64,000 nt of DNA from Bradyrhizobium sp. CB1650 (GCF_029761915.1 NZ_CP121695.1:930001-994000); one strand, 5' to 3'. Positions 8,489 to 17,929 are shown, counted from the first letter of the stretch. Translations and numbers: made by a program. The notes: a model not told the origin generated them from the sequence alone.

Positions 8489-11166
8489 TGCTCATCAACG
8501 CACTCAGCGTCGAAGGAATCGGGCGCTTCGCCGGCGTCGCCCGCGTGGACGGGTTCGGTGCAGGCGTGAACGTACTGGCCGCGGGCAACGAGGTCGGCAA
8601 GTCCACACTCTTCAAGGCCATCCGCGCGTGCCTGTTCCTCCGTCACGACAGCAAGACCCAGGAGCTAAGGGATCTCGGATCCGACGATAGCCAGCTTCCC
8701 GCCACCGTCGAACTGGACTTCGACCACGAGGGTCGGCGCTACGTTATCCGGAAGAGCTTCCTCCGTTCTCCCTTCGCCGTCCTGACGGAGGACGGCCGCG
8801 AGATCGCCCGCGCCGGTGAGGCCGACAAGGCGATCTGGGACATCCTGGGCATGGCGCCCGGGAGCGGGCGGAGCATCGACGACGGCGCGTTCGGTCTTCT
8901 ATGGGTAGGGCAGGGCGCCTCGTTCAGCGCGCCCGTTCCAGGTTCGGGCGCTTCTTCGCTCCTCAACTCTGCCATCGAATCGGAGGTCGGAGCGCTCGTT
9001 GGCGGGGAGCGCGCGCGGCTGGCGATCGACGAGATCACCGGCGAAATACGGCGAAACATGACCGACAGCGAGCGCGGTCCGCGCAGTGACGGCCCGCTCG
9101 CCCGCGCCCGCGAACGGCTTGAGCATTGGCGAAAGGCGGAAGCCGACGGCTTGGCCAAGGTCGGCGCCCTCGAAAAGCAGTTCGCCGAACTTGCGCAACA
9201 CCGCAGGCGGCATCGCGAAGTCACGGATCCGGTCGCCGCGGCGCACATGACAGAGGGGCTCACGGACGCCCGAAACAAGCTGCGCGAAGCGCAAGCCGCG
9301 CACCAGGAAATCCGGAGCCTCGAGGCGGAGACATCGGCGGCGCGGCGCGCGCTCGAAGGCGCGGCTCAACGCCTGCGGCAGCTCCGCGAAATCGCCGAGC
9401 GCGTGGATCGCAACCGCTCTCTCGAAGCGGATCTGAACGGAAGCCTGCCTGGAATTCTCGCGCAGGAGGAGGAAGCCCGGGCATCGCTCGCTCGCACCGT
9501 GGAGGCGTCAGCGGCGACCGAAGGCGAAGCCAAGGAGCTGACCGTCCGGGAGCAGCATCTCGGACGATTGGCGGCCGCGGTGCTTCGCGCCTCGCGCAAA
9601 GACGAATTGATCCGGCGGCTGGACGTGCTCGAACGGGCCGCCGGCAGTCTCAGAGCGATCGACGCCCAGCTCTCGCAGTTCCGCGTCGATCCGGAGACCG
9701 CCGCCAGGCTCGACGACCTCGACCGTCAACTGGCGTCGTTGGACGCGCAGCTATCGGCGGCCGCGGCGACCCTGGCGATCGAAGTGGGCCCGGCGGGTGC
9801 CGGGCAGGTGCGGGCCGGTTCGCTCGGCGTCGACGGCAACCACGTCACGGCCGTGCTGGCGCCGACGAAGATCACGATCGGCGATATCGCGACGATCACG
9901 GTCACGCCAGCTCTCCATCCCCGGCATGAAGCGCGCAAGCGCCTCGATGCCGACAGGTCGGCGCTCCTTGCTGCGTCCGGTGTGGACGACGCCGCGGAGG
10001 CTCATGCGATCCTGACGCGCCGTCGCGATCTCGATCACGACCGTCGTGGCGTGCTCGCCGAGCTGAAGAGCCTCGAAGCGAGCGACGATCCGACGAGAGC
10101 GGGCGCCGCGGTGAGGTCCGAGCTCGCCGAGGTGCAGGCGGCCATCGACGTCGTCCTCGCGGCGACCGCCCGAGCGGCGCTGCCTGGTCAGGCGGAGATC
10201 GATTCCGAAAGACTCGGTCACGAGCAGAGGCGCGCTTCGCTCGAAGCTCGACGCGAAAAGCTCGCGGCCGCGAGGCAGGAGCATCAGCGAGCCGTGGAAG
10301 CTGCGGTCGTGCGCCGCGCCGACGTTTCGACCAGACTGGAATTCGTGCGTAAGAGCATTGCCGAGGACCTCGTCCTCTGTCCCGACGCCGACCGCGCGGC
10401 CCGCGACGCCGCGCTGGTCGCCGAAGTGGCGGCCTGTGAAACCATGCTGCAGACCAAGGCGGCCACGCTGGCCGCCGTCCGGCAGGCGGCCCCAGATGCA
10501 GCCGAGATCGACCGCCGCGAACTGCGTTGCTCCCGGCTAGAGAAGGCGCTCGAAAACCACAACGCGGAGCTCATGTCGCTGGAGCGTGACATCGGCCGGT
10601 TGACCGGACAGATCCAAGCGGCCGGAGGCGACGGCATCGGCGAAGCGTACGCCGCCGCGCAAGAACAGCGGAAGATCGCCCAACGCGAATGCGCGCGCAT
10701 CGAGGAACGCATCGCTACGCTGCAGTTGTTGCGCGACACGGTCGGCGACTGCCTCGCAGAAGGCCGCGAACGCTACTACGAGCCCGTTCGGCGTCACCTG
10801 CGGCCCTATCTGAACGATCTCTTTCCGGGAGCTGAACTCGAGCTGGGCGATGGCTTCGCTATCACCGGTATGAAGCGCACGCGTTCGGAGAGCTTCAGGC
10901 GGCTTTCCGGCGGAACCCAGGAGCAGATCGCGGTACTCGTGCGCCTGGCCATGGGAACGTTGCTTGCCGAACGGGGAGGCAACGTGCCGGTCGTCCTCGA
11001 CGACGCTCTGGTCTATTGCGACGACGAACGCATCAACATGATGTTCGACGCTCTCAGCCGCGCCGGCCGGCATCAACAGGTCATCGTCCTAACCTGTCGA
11101 TCGCATTCATTCGCGCCGCTGGGGGGAAACAAGCTGCGCGTGCAGATGGACGATGAATTCCATTAG
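8488..11166 (+). CDS. SbcC/YhaN-like AAA ATPase with coiled coil
   Basis: An 892-residue SMC-like ATPase, expected partner of the upstream nuclease. N-terminal P-loop at about 33-41 reads AGNEVGKST, where RecF/SbcC-type proteins usually have G at the first position. Long Ala/Glu/Arg-rich coiled coils fill about 190-420 and 480-750, separated by a beta-rich insertion (about 430-480, containing VLAPTKITIGDIATITV). I see no CxxC zinc hook at the middle. The C-terminal lobe has the signature RLSGGTQEQI (near 805) and Walker B VVLDDALVYCDD (near 835). It overlaps the nuclease gene and ends the island's intact block. Confidence 0.87.
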   Translation: MLINALSVEGIGRFAGVARVDGFGAGVNVLAAGNEVGKSTLFKAIRACLFLRHDSKTQELRDLGSDDSQLPATVELDFDHEGRRYVIRKSFLRSPFAVLTEDGREIARAGEADKAIWDILGMAPGSGRSIDDGAFGLLWVGQGASFSAPVPGSGASSLLNSAIESEVGALVGGERARLAIDEITGEIRRNMTDSERGPRSDGPLARARERLEHWRKAEADGLAKVGALEKQFAELAQHRRRHREVTDPVAAAHMTEGLTDARNKLREAQAAHQEIRSLEAETSAARRALEGAAQRLRQLREIAERVDRNRSLEADLNGSLPGILAQEEEARASLARTVEASAATEGEAKELTVREQHLGRLAAAVLRASRKDELIRRLDVLERAAGSLRAIDAQLSQFRVDPETAARLDDLDRQLASLDAQLSAAAATLAIEVGPAGAGQVRAGSLGVDGNHVTAVLAPTKITIGDIATITVTPALHPRHEARKRLDADRSALLAASGVDDAAEAHAILTRRRDLDHDRRGVLAELKSLEASDDPTRAGAAVRSELAEVQAAIDVVLAATARAALPGQAEIDSERLGHEQRRASLEARREKLAAARQEHQRAVEAAVVRRADVSTRLEFVRKSIAEDLVLCPDADRAARDAALVAEVAACETMLQTKAATLAAVRQAAPDAAEIDRRELRCSRLEKALENHNAELMSLERDIGRLTGQIQAAGGDGIGEAYAAAQEQRKIAQRECARIEERIATLQLLRDTVGDCLAEGRERYYEPVRRHLRPYLNDLFPGAELELGDGFAITGMKRTRSESFRRLSGGTQEQIAVLVRLAMGTLLAERGGNVPVVLDDALVYCDDERINMMFDALSRAGRHQQVIVLTCRSHSFAPLGGNKLRVQMDDEFH

Positions 11167-11604
11167 AGCGGCGAGTACCGGACTGCCTCCTGCATCGGTG
11201 CCCAGCATAGCCCGTTCGAGGTCTCGAACGAAGTGCTGCTCGGCGTGATTCGAGATCACGAAGTCGCGCGCAGGTCAGGAGCGGTCTTGCTCGGCAAGCG
11301 CGATGCCTGGCGAGGGTATACGCCGCCGCGCTCGGGTGTGGATGGGATCGCCGCGCTCGTGCGCTTGGTCGATGCCGACCAAGTCGACAGACCGGCCACC
11401 GGCCTCGGAGGTGCGGAGGTGACTCCAGGCAGCTCTATTCTGGATATGGACCGGCGCCCCGGGGTTTTTGGTGCAGACAAGCGGGATCGGCTGGTGGGGC
11501 TGGCTCGATCGATCGACCGGCATGCGCTGCCGAACTGGCCGGTCTGCAAGGCGCTCAAGAACTGGAAACATGGGGAAAGCGTGCTCGTGCTGGTTGAATC
11601 GACC
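11167..11604. other. 438-bp stretch without a recognisable gene
   Basis: A plus-strand frame (11233-11655) is open but has no family features that I recognise; the opposite strand also has open frames. GC-rich codon-like composition suggests it may be decayed coding DNA between the SbcC-like gene and the transposase scar. Confidence 0.4.
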
Positions 11605-11718
11605 TTAAGCACGAGCGAAACCGACAATGTTCAGTTTTTGGAGCGCGACGTCTAGCGGAAAGCATTCGGTCCACCCCGTTGCGATGTCCACCATTGTTAG
11701 CGTCTGAATGAAGGCGCC
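11605..11718 (-). pseudogene. Integrase-catalytic transposase fragment
   Basis: The minus-strand translation contains GAFIQTLTMVDIATGWTECF, the characteristic DDE/rve core strand around the second catalytic Asp in integrase-type transposases with the TLTxxDxATGWTE signature. About 37 residues remain before a stop; no upstream catalytic region or terminal repeats were seen. It sits at the 3' edge of the decayed treS gene and probably marks the element that caused the rearrangement. Confidence 0.65.
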
Positions 11719-11819
11719 GGATTGGGATCGGCGGCAATCAGGCTGGCATCGACCGCAAAAGCGGCCCCCTCGACCCACCCCTTCTGCCATGCAGCGCCGG
11801 GACCACGGTCGCGAACAGC

Positions 11820-12800
11820 TTTCGCGTCGTTGCCTGGCCGCATTGACGTGTTGGTATCCGTACGGCCCATTGTCGATCACGGGCGTGCATGGATGGTCGC
11901 TTTCGGTGAAGCCGGCCTGCGGTTCGGTCGACCATTGCATCGGTGTGCGCGCGCAAGCTCGCTCGGGCAGATCGAGACTGTCGCCCATTGCGATTTCGTC
12001 GCCGTAGCGAATGACCGGCGTTCCCGGCAGCGTGCACATCAGGCTGTAGGCGAGCTCGAGCCGCCGCCGGTCGCCCCGAGCATCGGCGCAAGCCGCCGCC
12101 GGATACCGCGGTCGTAAAGCTGCATGCTCGTCTCAGGAGCGAACGCCTTGAACACGACCTCGCGTTGCGCCTGGGTCAGGCGACTTGGGCGGTCGCAGGC
12201 CGTGGCTTGGTCGCCGTCAGCGATTTCGCAAGCGGCCGGGAGTCCGCGGAGGCGAGCGCGTAGAACAGGTGCTGGTTGACGTGAAAATTGAACATCAAGT
12301 GCATCCGGTCGCCGTCGCGGCCGAAATATTCCATGTCGGTTTCCGGCAATACGTTGGCCTCGGCGAGGATGATGGCGTTGCCCTGCCGCCATTGCAGGAA
12401 TTCACGAAAGACGCGCAGCATGTCGTATTGCTCAATGGGCTTGCGCACCTTGGCGCCCTTGGTCGCGATCACCATGCTGGTCGGACGTGTGATTGACGAC
12501 GAGATCGATGATGACGCGAATACCGCACTGCCGGCAGCCATGGGTAAATTCGACGAAGTCACCGAGCGTACCGTAGCGCGGATCGACGCCGTAATAATCC
12601 GAGATATCGTACCCGTCGTCCCGGCCAGGCGAGGGCTGGAACGGCATCAGCCAGATCGCTGTGATACCGAGCCCATGCAGATAATCCAGCCGCCGCAACA
12701 GCCCTTTGAAATCGCCGATGCCGTCGCCATTGGCATCCATATAGGTGCCGACGGAAAGGCAATAGAAAACGCCATTCTTGTACCAGAGGTCGTCGATCAA
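11820..12800 (-). pseudogene. Decayed trehalose synthase / alpha-amylase family gene (treS-like)
   Basis: Pieces of a GH13 enzyme occur on the minus strand in different frames. They are an N-terminal piece (about 12794-12485) with LWYKNGVFY, GDFKGL, GITAIWLMPFQPSP, DYYGVDPRYGT and IDLVVNHTSDQH; a middle piece (about 12463-12210) with LRVFREFLQWRQGNAI, ILAEANV and HLMFNFHVNQHLFYAL; and a C-terminal piece (12039-11820) with CTLPGTPVIRYGDEIAMG and ARTPMQWS. The segment that should hold the catalytic nucleophile Asp between the first two pieces is missing, so the product would be inactive. TreS normally interconverts maltose and trehalose. The gene is damaged by an internal deletion near 12480 and at least one more frame change. 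Confidence 0.8.
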
Positions 12801-13171
12801 AGGCTGCCTCGTTGGTCCAGCCGGATGTCTTGGCTGCCACGGGACAATCAGTGGGCAGTCAATGGGTTCCGCGCGAATCAGTCCCGCTCCCGCGCAAGCT
12901 TTGAGGTCCAACAACCATCTTCGGGCGACGCATTATTTTCGAAGTGGGCTTCGTTATTGATGCACCTCACGGTTAGCAAAAGCAGCCGCCGCGGGAGAAC
13001 CAACGGCGGGGATGCCTTGGACGAGTTATGCGCAGATCTGGACAACGCGCGGCTGGAGAGGGGACGCAGGTGATGCGTACAAGGATAGCAGCGTCGCGAG
13101 AGGTCCCGGATAGGACAGGAACTGGGCGGGCAATTTCGGCATTTTATCATCTTATAATAGGAGGAAATCAC

Positions 13172-13372
13172 ATGGACTGGAACCAAGTGGAAGGAAACTG
13201 GAAAGAGGTCAAAGGTAAGGTCAAGGAGAAATGGGCCAAGCTGACGGACGATGATCTGACCGAGATCAATGGCAAGCGCGATCAACTCGAAGGCAGCCTA
13301 CAGAAGCGCTACGGCTATGCAAAGGATCAAGCCCGCAAGGATGTTGATACTTGGATTTCGACATTGCCGTAA
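13172..13372 (+). CDS. CsbD family stress-response protein
   Basis: A 66-residue, highly charged protein starting MDWNQVEGNWKEVKGKVK, the hallmark of the CsbD family, with a GYAKDQARKDVD tail. CsbD proteins are small stress-induced proteins of unknown biochemical function (first known as sigma-B targets in Bacillus). The start at 13172 follows an excellent AGGAGGA at 13159-13165; the longer open frame upstream is not family-like. It lies alone between the treS and fdhD remnants. Confidence 0.92.
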   Translation: MDWNQVEGNWKEVKGKVKEKWAKLTDDDLTEINGKRDQLEGSLQKRYGYAKDQARKDVDTWISTLP

Positions 13373-13578
13373 GGATGGTCTGAAACGACCGATCTGTGAG
13401 CCGCGCCGGGTTCGGTGTAGCGTCGCTTGAGCTATGTGGGATGTCTGCCGCCGCGCTCCAATTTTCAAAGCGAAGCCATGTCCGCTTATTCGGCTGGACT
13501 TGGCGAAGCCCATTGACGATGTCTGCCGCCAGAACGTGGCACCCCCGCCGCCGGATTTTCCAGCCCGACAGGAGAGAC

Positions 13579-13860
13579 ATGATCGTGCGCGAGGACGTCG
13601 GCCGCCACAATGCGCTCGACAAGCTTGCCGGCGCCCTCGCGGTGGAGGGGAGTGTCGGGACGCGCTGGCGCCGTCACCCTCACGAGCCGGATATCGGTGG
13701 AGATGGTGCAAAGGACCGCCGCGATCGGCGCCGGCGTCATCATCGCAATTTCAGCGCCTACCGCGCTCGCAATACGGACGGCTGCAACGGCATCACGCTG
13801 GTCGGCATCGCAAGCCGACGCGAATTCGAGGTCTTCAGCCATTTCGCCGGAATTCTCTGA
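13579..13860 (+). pseudogene. Remnant of fdhD (formate dehydrogenase accessory sulfurtransferase)
   Basis: The C-terminal third of FdhD can be read with two compensating frame changes: MIVREDVGRHNALDKLAGAL (from 13579), then in another frame LTSRISVEMVQRTAAIGA and IAISAPTALAIRTA (about 13670-13785), then back to ITLVGIASRREFEVFSHF ending at 13860. FdhD transfers sulfur to the molybdenum cofactor of formate dehydrogenases. The N-terminal part with the catalytic Cys motif is absent, so the gene is dead. No formate dehydrogenase gene lies nearby. Confidence 0.8.
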
Positions 13861-13876
13861 TCCGGAATTCTCTGAT
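13847..13876 (+). repeat. 15-bp perfect tandem duplication
   Basis: The unit CCGGAATTCTCTGAT occurs twice head to tail (13847-13861 and 13862-13876) right over the stop codon of the fdhD remnant. It looks like slippage or a repaired break. Confidence 0.9.
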
Positions 13877-13985
13877 GATGTGCCGCACGAATATCTGGCC
13901 CGAAAGGGCGCAATCGCTGCCCTGGCGTCCGGCGGCGCCGCCACGATCGAATGGGCTGGCACGCCGGTCAGCCCACGGACTGAGC

Positions 13986-14861
13986 CTATGGCACGGCCGT
14001 TCTCTTTGGCTCCAATCTGTCGGCAAAGGCCATCCACTCCGGGAGCGGCGCGCCGTCGCGGTGCCGGCCGCCGGCAACTGCCGCCGCCCACGCGCTCACA
14101 GCCCCGAGCAGTGTGGCGGCGGCCAAGGAGAACGCGAGAACGATCGTGCTGCGACGCGCATGAGCGATCGCCGTTTTCGAGCTCTCTATGGCCTGATCGA
14201 CCCGCCGCTCGGAGTCGCCGGCCGAAAGGCCGATCAGCGCCTGGATCTGCTGGATCAGATAGGTCCGGTCATCTCCGTTCACACCGTTGTGGCTCGACGA
14301 GGTCATGAGAATCCGGCCCGCCTCGGCGCGTTCGGCGCTGATATCGGCATTCGCAGGCCGACGCGGGGAGCGCAACAGCCGATCGAGTTCGTAGCTCAGG
14401 AGCGGCTCGGCAACCGTATTGTTGGCCAATGTCGTCGATGAAGACGCGCGATTGACCGCGGCCGCGCCAACAATGCCTGCCAGGACAGCGCCAAGTAGAA
14501 CCGCGAGCGCCCATGCCGCCAGCCCATGAAGTCCGTCGCGCATCTCCCTTTCGGCACCGCTCGTCGCATCGATGCCGCCGCGAACTCGCCCCGCAATGTA
14601 GCCGCCCAGACCAAAACTGACGATCGCCTGCAAGGTCAAATAAAGCCCAGAGAGTAGCGACAGCGCGGGAGACGCGTCTCGCCAGGTTGGCGAGGTTGAG
14701 CTGACACCGAGACCGATGGCGACGCCAAAGGTCACCAGAATAAAGGTAAATGCCGTCGCGACGAACGCGCCTGCGACGATGGGCGTCCATCGCAAATATC
14801 GCCCTTGATCGGGAATTGTCGGCGCTTCGTCCTCGATGAGCGTGGGACCTTCGATGGTCAT
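13986..14861 (-). CDS. Hypothetical multi-pass membrane protein
   Basis: A 291-residue protein with four likely membrane segments: IVAGAFVATAFTFILVTFG (about 28-47), a Leu/Ser-rich segment with GLYLTLQAIVSFGLGGYIAG (about 70-91), AAWALAVLLGAVLAGIVGAA (about 114-134) and a C-terminal STIVLAFSLAAATLLGAV (about 243-261). A soluble loop lies at about 135-240. Rhizobiales genomes have similar membrane proteins of unknown function. The start MTIEGPTLIEDEAPT is plausible. A 24-residue membrane peptide is encoded immediately upstream on the same strand, probably cotranscribed. Confidence 0.65.
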   Translation of the reverse strand: MTIEGPTLIEDEAPTIPDQGRYLRWTPIVAGAFVATAFTFILVTFGVAIGLGVSSTSPTWRDASPALSLLSGLYLTLQAIVSFGLGGYIAGRVRGGIDATSGAEREMRDGLHGLAAWALAVLLGAVLAGIVGAAAVNRASSSTTLANNTVAEPLLSYELDRLLRSPRRPANADISAERAEAGRILMTSSSHNGVNGDDRTYLIQQIQALIGLSAGDSERRVDQAIESSKTAIAHARRSTIVLAFSLAAATLLGAVSAWAAAVAGGRHRDGAPLPEWMAFADRLEPKRTAVP

Positions 14862-14872
14862 GATCGAAGTCC

Positions 14873-14947
14873 TCAGCGCAGACCGAAGAACGAAAGGATG
14901 GCCATTATCACGACGATCAGGCCGATCAGATAGATCAGCTGGTTCAT
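14873..14947 (-). CDS. 24-residue single-span membrane peptide
   Basis: An ATG at 14945-14947 follows a strong GGAGGA seven bases upstream on the minus strand and encodes MNQLIYLIGLIVVIMAILSF plus four residues before TGA. Nearly the whole peptide is one hydrophobic helix. It stops 12 bp before the larger membrane protein gene. The good ribosome-binding site, uninterrupted hydrophobicity and operon-like spacing support a real small gene; its function is unknown. Confidence 0.7.
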   Translation of the reverse strand: MNQLIYLIGLIVVIMAILSFFGLR

Positions 14948-15339
14948 TTCAGTCCTCCAGTTCCGCTCCGGCCTGATAATTGCATTTAGTTCGGAAGGTT
15001 CCTGTCGGATGCTAATGATGCCATGCAACACGCCAGCGCTATCCGCTGCGATTGCCGTGCGTCATTGCTGCGACAGTCGCCGAATAGGCTCTCGGCAGCT
15101 TATCGATTGGCTCGCCGTCGCTCAAACGCGCCCGTTAGCCCGTTCGCTTGCTCAATGGCCGCTTAGCGCCAGAAGCCGCTTCCCGCCCAGTCGCAGTTTG
15201 ACGACATTCTGCTTTCGGCACCCGTCGACCGTAGGCTCAGCCGAAAACGGAAATAGCGTTAAGCCGGCTGTAGCGCAGCGGCCCTGGAGTACAGGCAGAA
15301 CATTCTTCATCCTTCGGCTTATCTAGCCGGAGCGGCGTC
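14948..15339. other. 392-bp intergenic stretch
   Basis: It must contain the promoter of the minus-strand small peptide/membrane protein pair and that of the plus-strand DUF2934 gene. A plus-strand frame at 15009-15326 is open but shows no domain or ribosome-binding site. I saw no RNA gene. Confidence 0.4.
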
Positions 15340-15957
15340 ATGGACTACCGGGGTGAACTTCAGAGACTGCAACATCAGCTCGAGCTGGCCGAACGCGCGA
15401 TCCCATTAATTGCGGATCAGGCCACCGCTGAACGGCTTGAACGGCTCGCAAAGGACATCAAGGGCCGGCTCGATGACCTCCAGGCGGCCACTTCGCGCGA
15501 GCAGATCAGCAGGCGCGCTCATGAGCTTTGGCAGGACGCCGGTCAGCCACAAGGGCGCGACCTTGAATTCTGGCTGCGCGCCGAACGGGAATTGCGGGCC
15601 AAGCATGTTCGGCGAGGGTCCGGACAACCCGCGGCGAGCTGCGCCAACGATGTGACAAAGGCGCCCTGGAACCGCAAACACGCCGACAACTTGAATCGGC
15701 AGGCCAGTTTTCACGCCGATGGCTGGCCCGCACGGCCCTCGCCTCTATCTCCACGATACCCCCAAGGAGAGGCCGTGCATTGTCGGGAGGTTGGCATGGG
15801 GCACGCCTACGAGGACGACATCCGCAGACGCGCATACGAGCTCTGGGCAGAAGCTGGCAAGCCTGACGCGCGCATGGATGAGTTTTGGTATGAGGCCGAG
15901 CGCCAGCTCAAAGAGGAGCAAGTAACGCAGGAGCTCGGGATACCCGATACTGTTTGA
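15340..15957 (+). CDS. Protein with two DUF2934 repeats
   Basis: The 205-residue frame contains two copies of the DUF2934 helix-turn module: ISRRAHELWQDAGQPQGRD with FWLRAERELRAK (about 52-90) and IRRRAYELWAEAGKPDARMD with FWYEAERQLKEE (about 160-196). DUF2934 proteins are small, mostly rhizobial proteins of unknown function. An N-terminal coiled helix precedes the first copy (RLQHQLELAERAIPLIADQA). The linker between copies (about 95-150) is Arg/Pro/Ala-rich and low in structure. An internal ATG before the second copy (MGHAYEDDIRRR, about 15796) resembles a normal single-DUF2934 start, so this may be a fusion of two genes. Confidence 0.75.
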   Translation: MDYRGELQRLQHQLELAERAIPLIADQATAERLERLAKDIKGRLDDLQAATSREQISRRAHELWQDAGQPQGRDLEFWLRAERELRAKHVRRGSGQPAASCANDVTKAPWNRKHADNLNRQASFHADGWPARPSPLSPRYPQGEAVHCREVGMGHAYEDDIRRRAYELWAEAGKPDARMDEFWYEAERQLKEEQVTQELGIPDTV

Positions 15958-16179
15958 CGGCGATCCTGCCCGCGCTGGCTCGATCGACAGATCGATCACC
16001 TCATCGGTAAAGTCAAACCAAGCGAATGGGAGCACCGCGACGCAGGCGGCTCCATGGGAAAGAACGTCGCCCGGTGTACGAAGCGTAACAGCCTAGAAGT
16101 AGGTCTTCGTCAGTACTTCGCTCGTTACCTTGCCAGTTCCTTCAGCGCCGGTTGCACGACATCCCATTCAGATCTCGAG

Positions 16180-16312
16180 CCCTAAAGACGCCCCCGGCCG
16201 AGGGGGTCTCTGGGTCTGGAGGCCGGGGCCGTTGGAGGTTCTTGGCGGTAATGGGATCGCCAAGAATCGCGAGCCTAGGAAACTTAGGCAAGCAGTTCTG
16301 TTCGCCTTCGTG
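16180..16312. repeat. Structured dispersed repeat, copy 1
   Basis: This segment matches 31959-32099 over about 135 bp. Shared blocks include GCCCTAAAGA at the left, GGAGGCCGGGGCCGT, CTTGGCGGTAATG, CGCCAAG and TTCTGTTCGC/CTCTGTTCGC at the right. Two hairpins are conserved: a GGCC-rich stem (CCCCGGCC pairing with GGCCGGGG) and CTTGGCG/CGCCAAG around a variable GTAAT-type loop. It lies between the DUF2934 gene and an IS21 scar, in non-coding DNA. Confidence 0.75.
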
Positions 16313-16371
16313 TCAAACGCCATCCGGAACTGCCCCCTTTGCGTCCTGAAGAACTGCCCCCACCATCTGGG

Positions 16372-17027
<656 letters not shown>

Positions 17028-17666
17028 ATGGACTTTGCCTCTTTCTCGAGCGCACTGATGCGTTTGATCCAGGTCCATGGACCCTGGATCATTTCCGTGG
17101 TCGTTGCGCTGGAAAGCGCCGGCGTGCCCCTCCCCGGGGAGACTATCCTTGTTGCTGCCGCACTCCTGGCCGCCGCCACCAATCAGATCGATATCGTTGT
17201 CGTGGTAGCCGCGGCCGCTGCAGGTGCAACCATCGGAGACGGGATCGGATACACGATCGGGCGCCGGTTCGGAATGCCGCTTCTTCGCAAATACGGGCGA
17301 TATATTCGTCTGGATGAAAACCGATTGCTGATCGGTCGATACCTGTTTTTTCACTTTGGCAGCGCAGTCGTGTTTTTTGGTCGCTTCATCGCGGTGCTGC
17401 GCATGTTTGCGGCTTTGCTTGCCGGCGCAAATGGCATGCCGGCGGGCCGCTTTTTCCTCTTCAACGTTAGCGGGGGTATCTGCTGGGCGTGTCTCTTCGG
17501 CTTTGGGACCTACGTTGTCGGAACCGAAATCTACAAGATTTCTGAAACGCTGAGCCTGGTGTCACTGGGATTGTTTATTGGCGCTGGAACTGCGCTTTCA
17601 ATCATCATGCGGCGATATGAAATCGTGCTTCTTCGTCACGCCCAGCGCGCGCTGCCGGATGGCTGA
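17028..17666 (+). CDS. DedA/VTT family membrane protein
   Basis: A 212-residue integral membrane protein with the DedA signature: ESAGVPLPGETILVAAALLA (about 29-48), then GATIGDGIGYTIGRRFG (about 66-82), FFGRFIAVLRMFAALLAGAN (about 115-134) and a C-terminal GTYVVG helix. DedA/VTT proteins act in lipid (undecaprenyl phosphate or phospholipid) translocation and membrane homeostasis in the inner membrane. The conserved Glu and the FxGRF-xxxxR motif needed for activity are present. It is followed by a small possible ORF and a strong hairpin. Confidence 0.9.
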   Translation: MDFASFSSALMRLIQVHGPWIISVVVALESAGVPLPGETILVAAALLAAATNQIDIVVVVAAAAAGATIGDGIGYTIGRRFGMPLLRKYGRYIRLDENRLLIGRYLFFHFGSAVVFFGRFIAVLRMFAALLAGANGMPAGRFFLFNVSGGICWACLFGFGTYVVGTEIYKISETLSLVSLGLFIGAGTALSIIMRRYEIVLLRHAQRALPDG

Positions 17667-17771
17667 TGCAGAACGAAAGTTCGCTGTTGGTGGCTGACAT
17701 GATCAATTTGTGGGTGCAGCCTAGCCGCTGGTTGGAGCGGAAGGCGATTTCGGCTGGCGGCGCGATGATGG

Positions 17772-17921
17772 ATGCGCGGTTTGACCAGCCACGCAGTACT
17801 TGTCCCTGCGTTTCTCGCCGTCATCGCCACGCTTGTGTCGAAACTGCCGAACGCGATCGAGCTGCATCTCAGGTGCGTACCGCCCGATGATCCAGTGCGG
17901 CTCCTTTCGCGCAGCCCCTAA
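17772..17921 (+). CDS. Possible 49-residue hydrophobic peptide
   Basis: An ATG at 17772 opens a frame reading MRGLTSHAVLVPAFLAVIAT, a plausible membrane segment, then LVSKLPNAIELHLR and a stop. The ribosome-binding site is weak (GGCGG), so this is a low-confidence small gene. It is the only coding candidate in the 344-bp gap between the DedA gene and the Rieske fusion gene. Confidence 0.25.
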   Translation: MRGLTSHAVLVPAFLAVIATLVSKLPNAIELHLRCVPPDDPVRLLSRSP

Positions 17922-17929
17922 GCCACGGC

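Noticed and set aside
15009..15326. A 105-residue plus-strand frame before the DUF2934 gene
   Set aside because: Arg/Ser/Ala-rich translation without family features or a ribosome-binding site.
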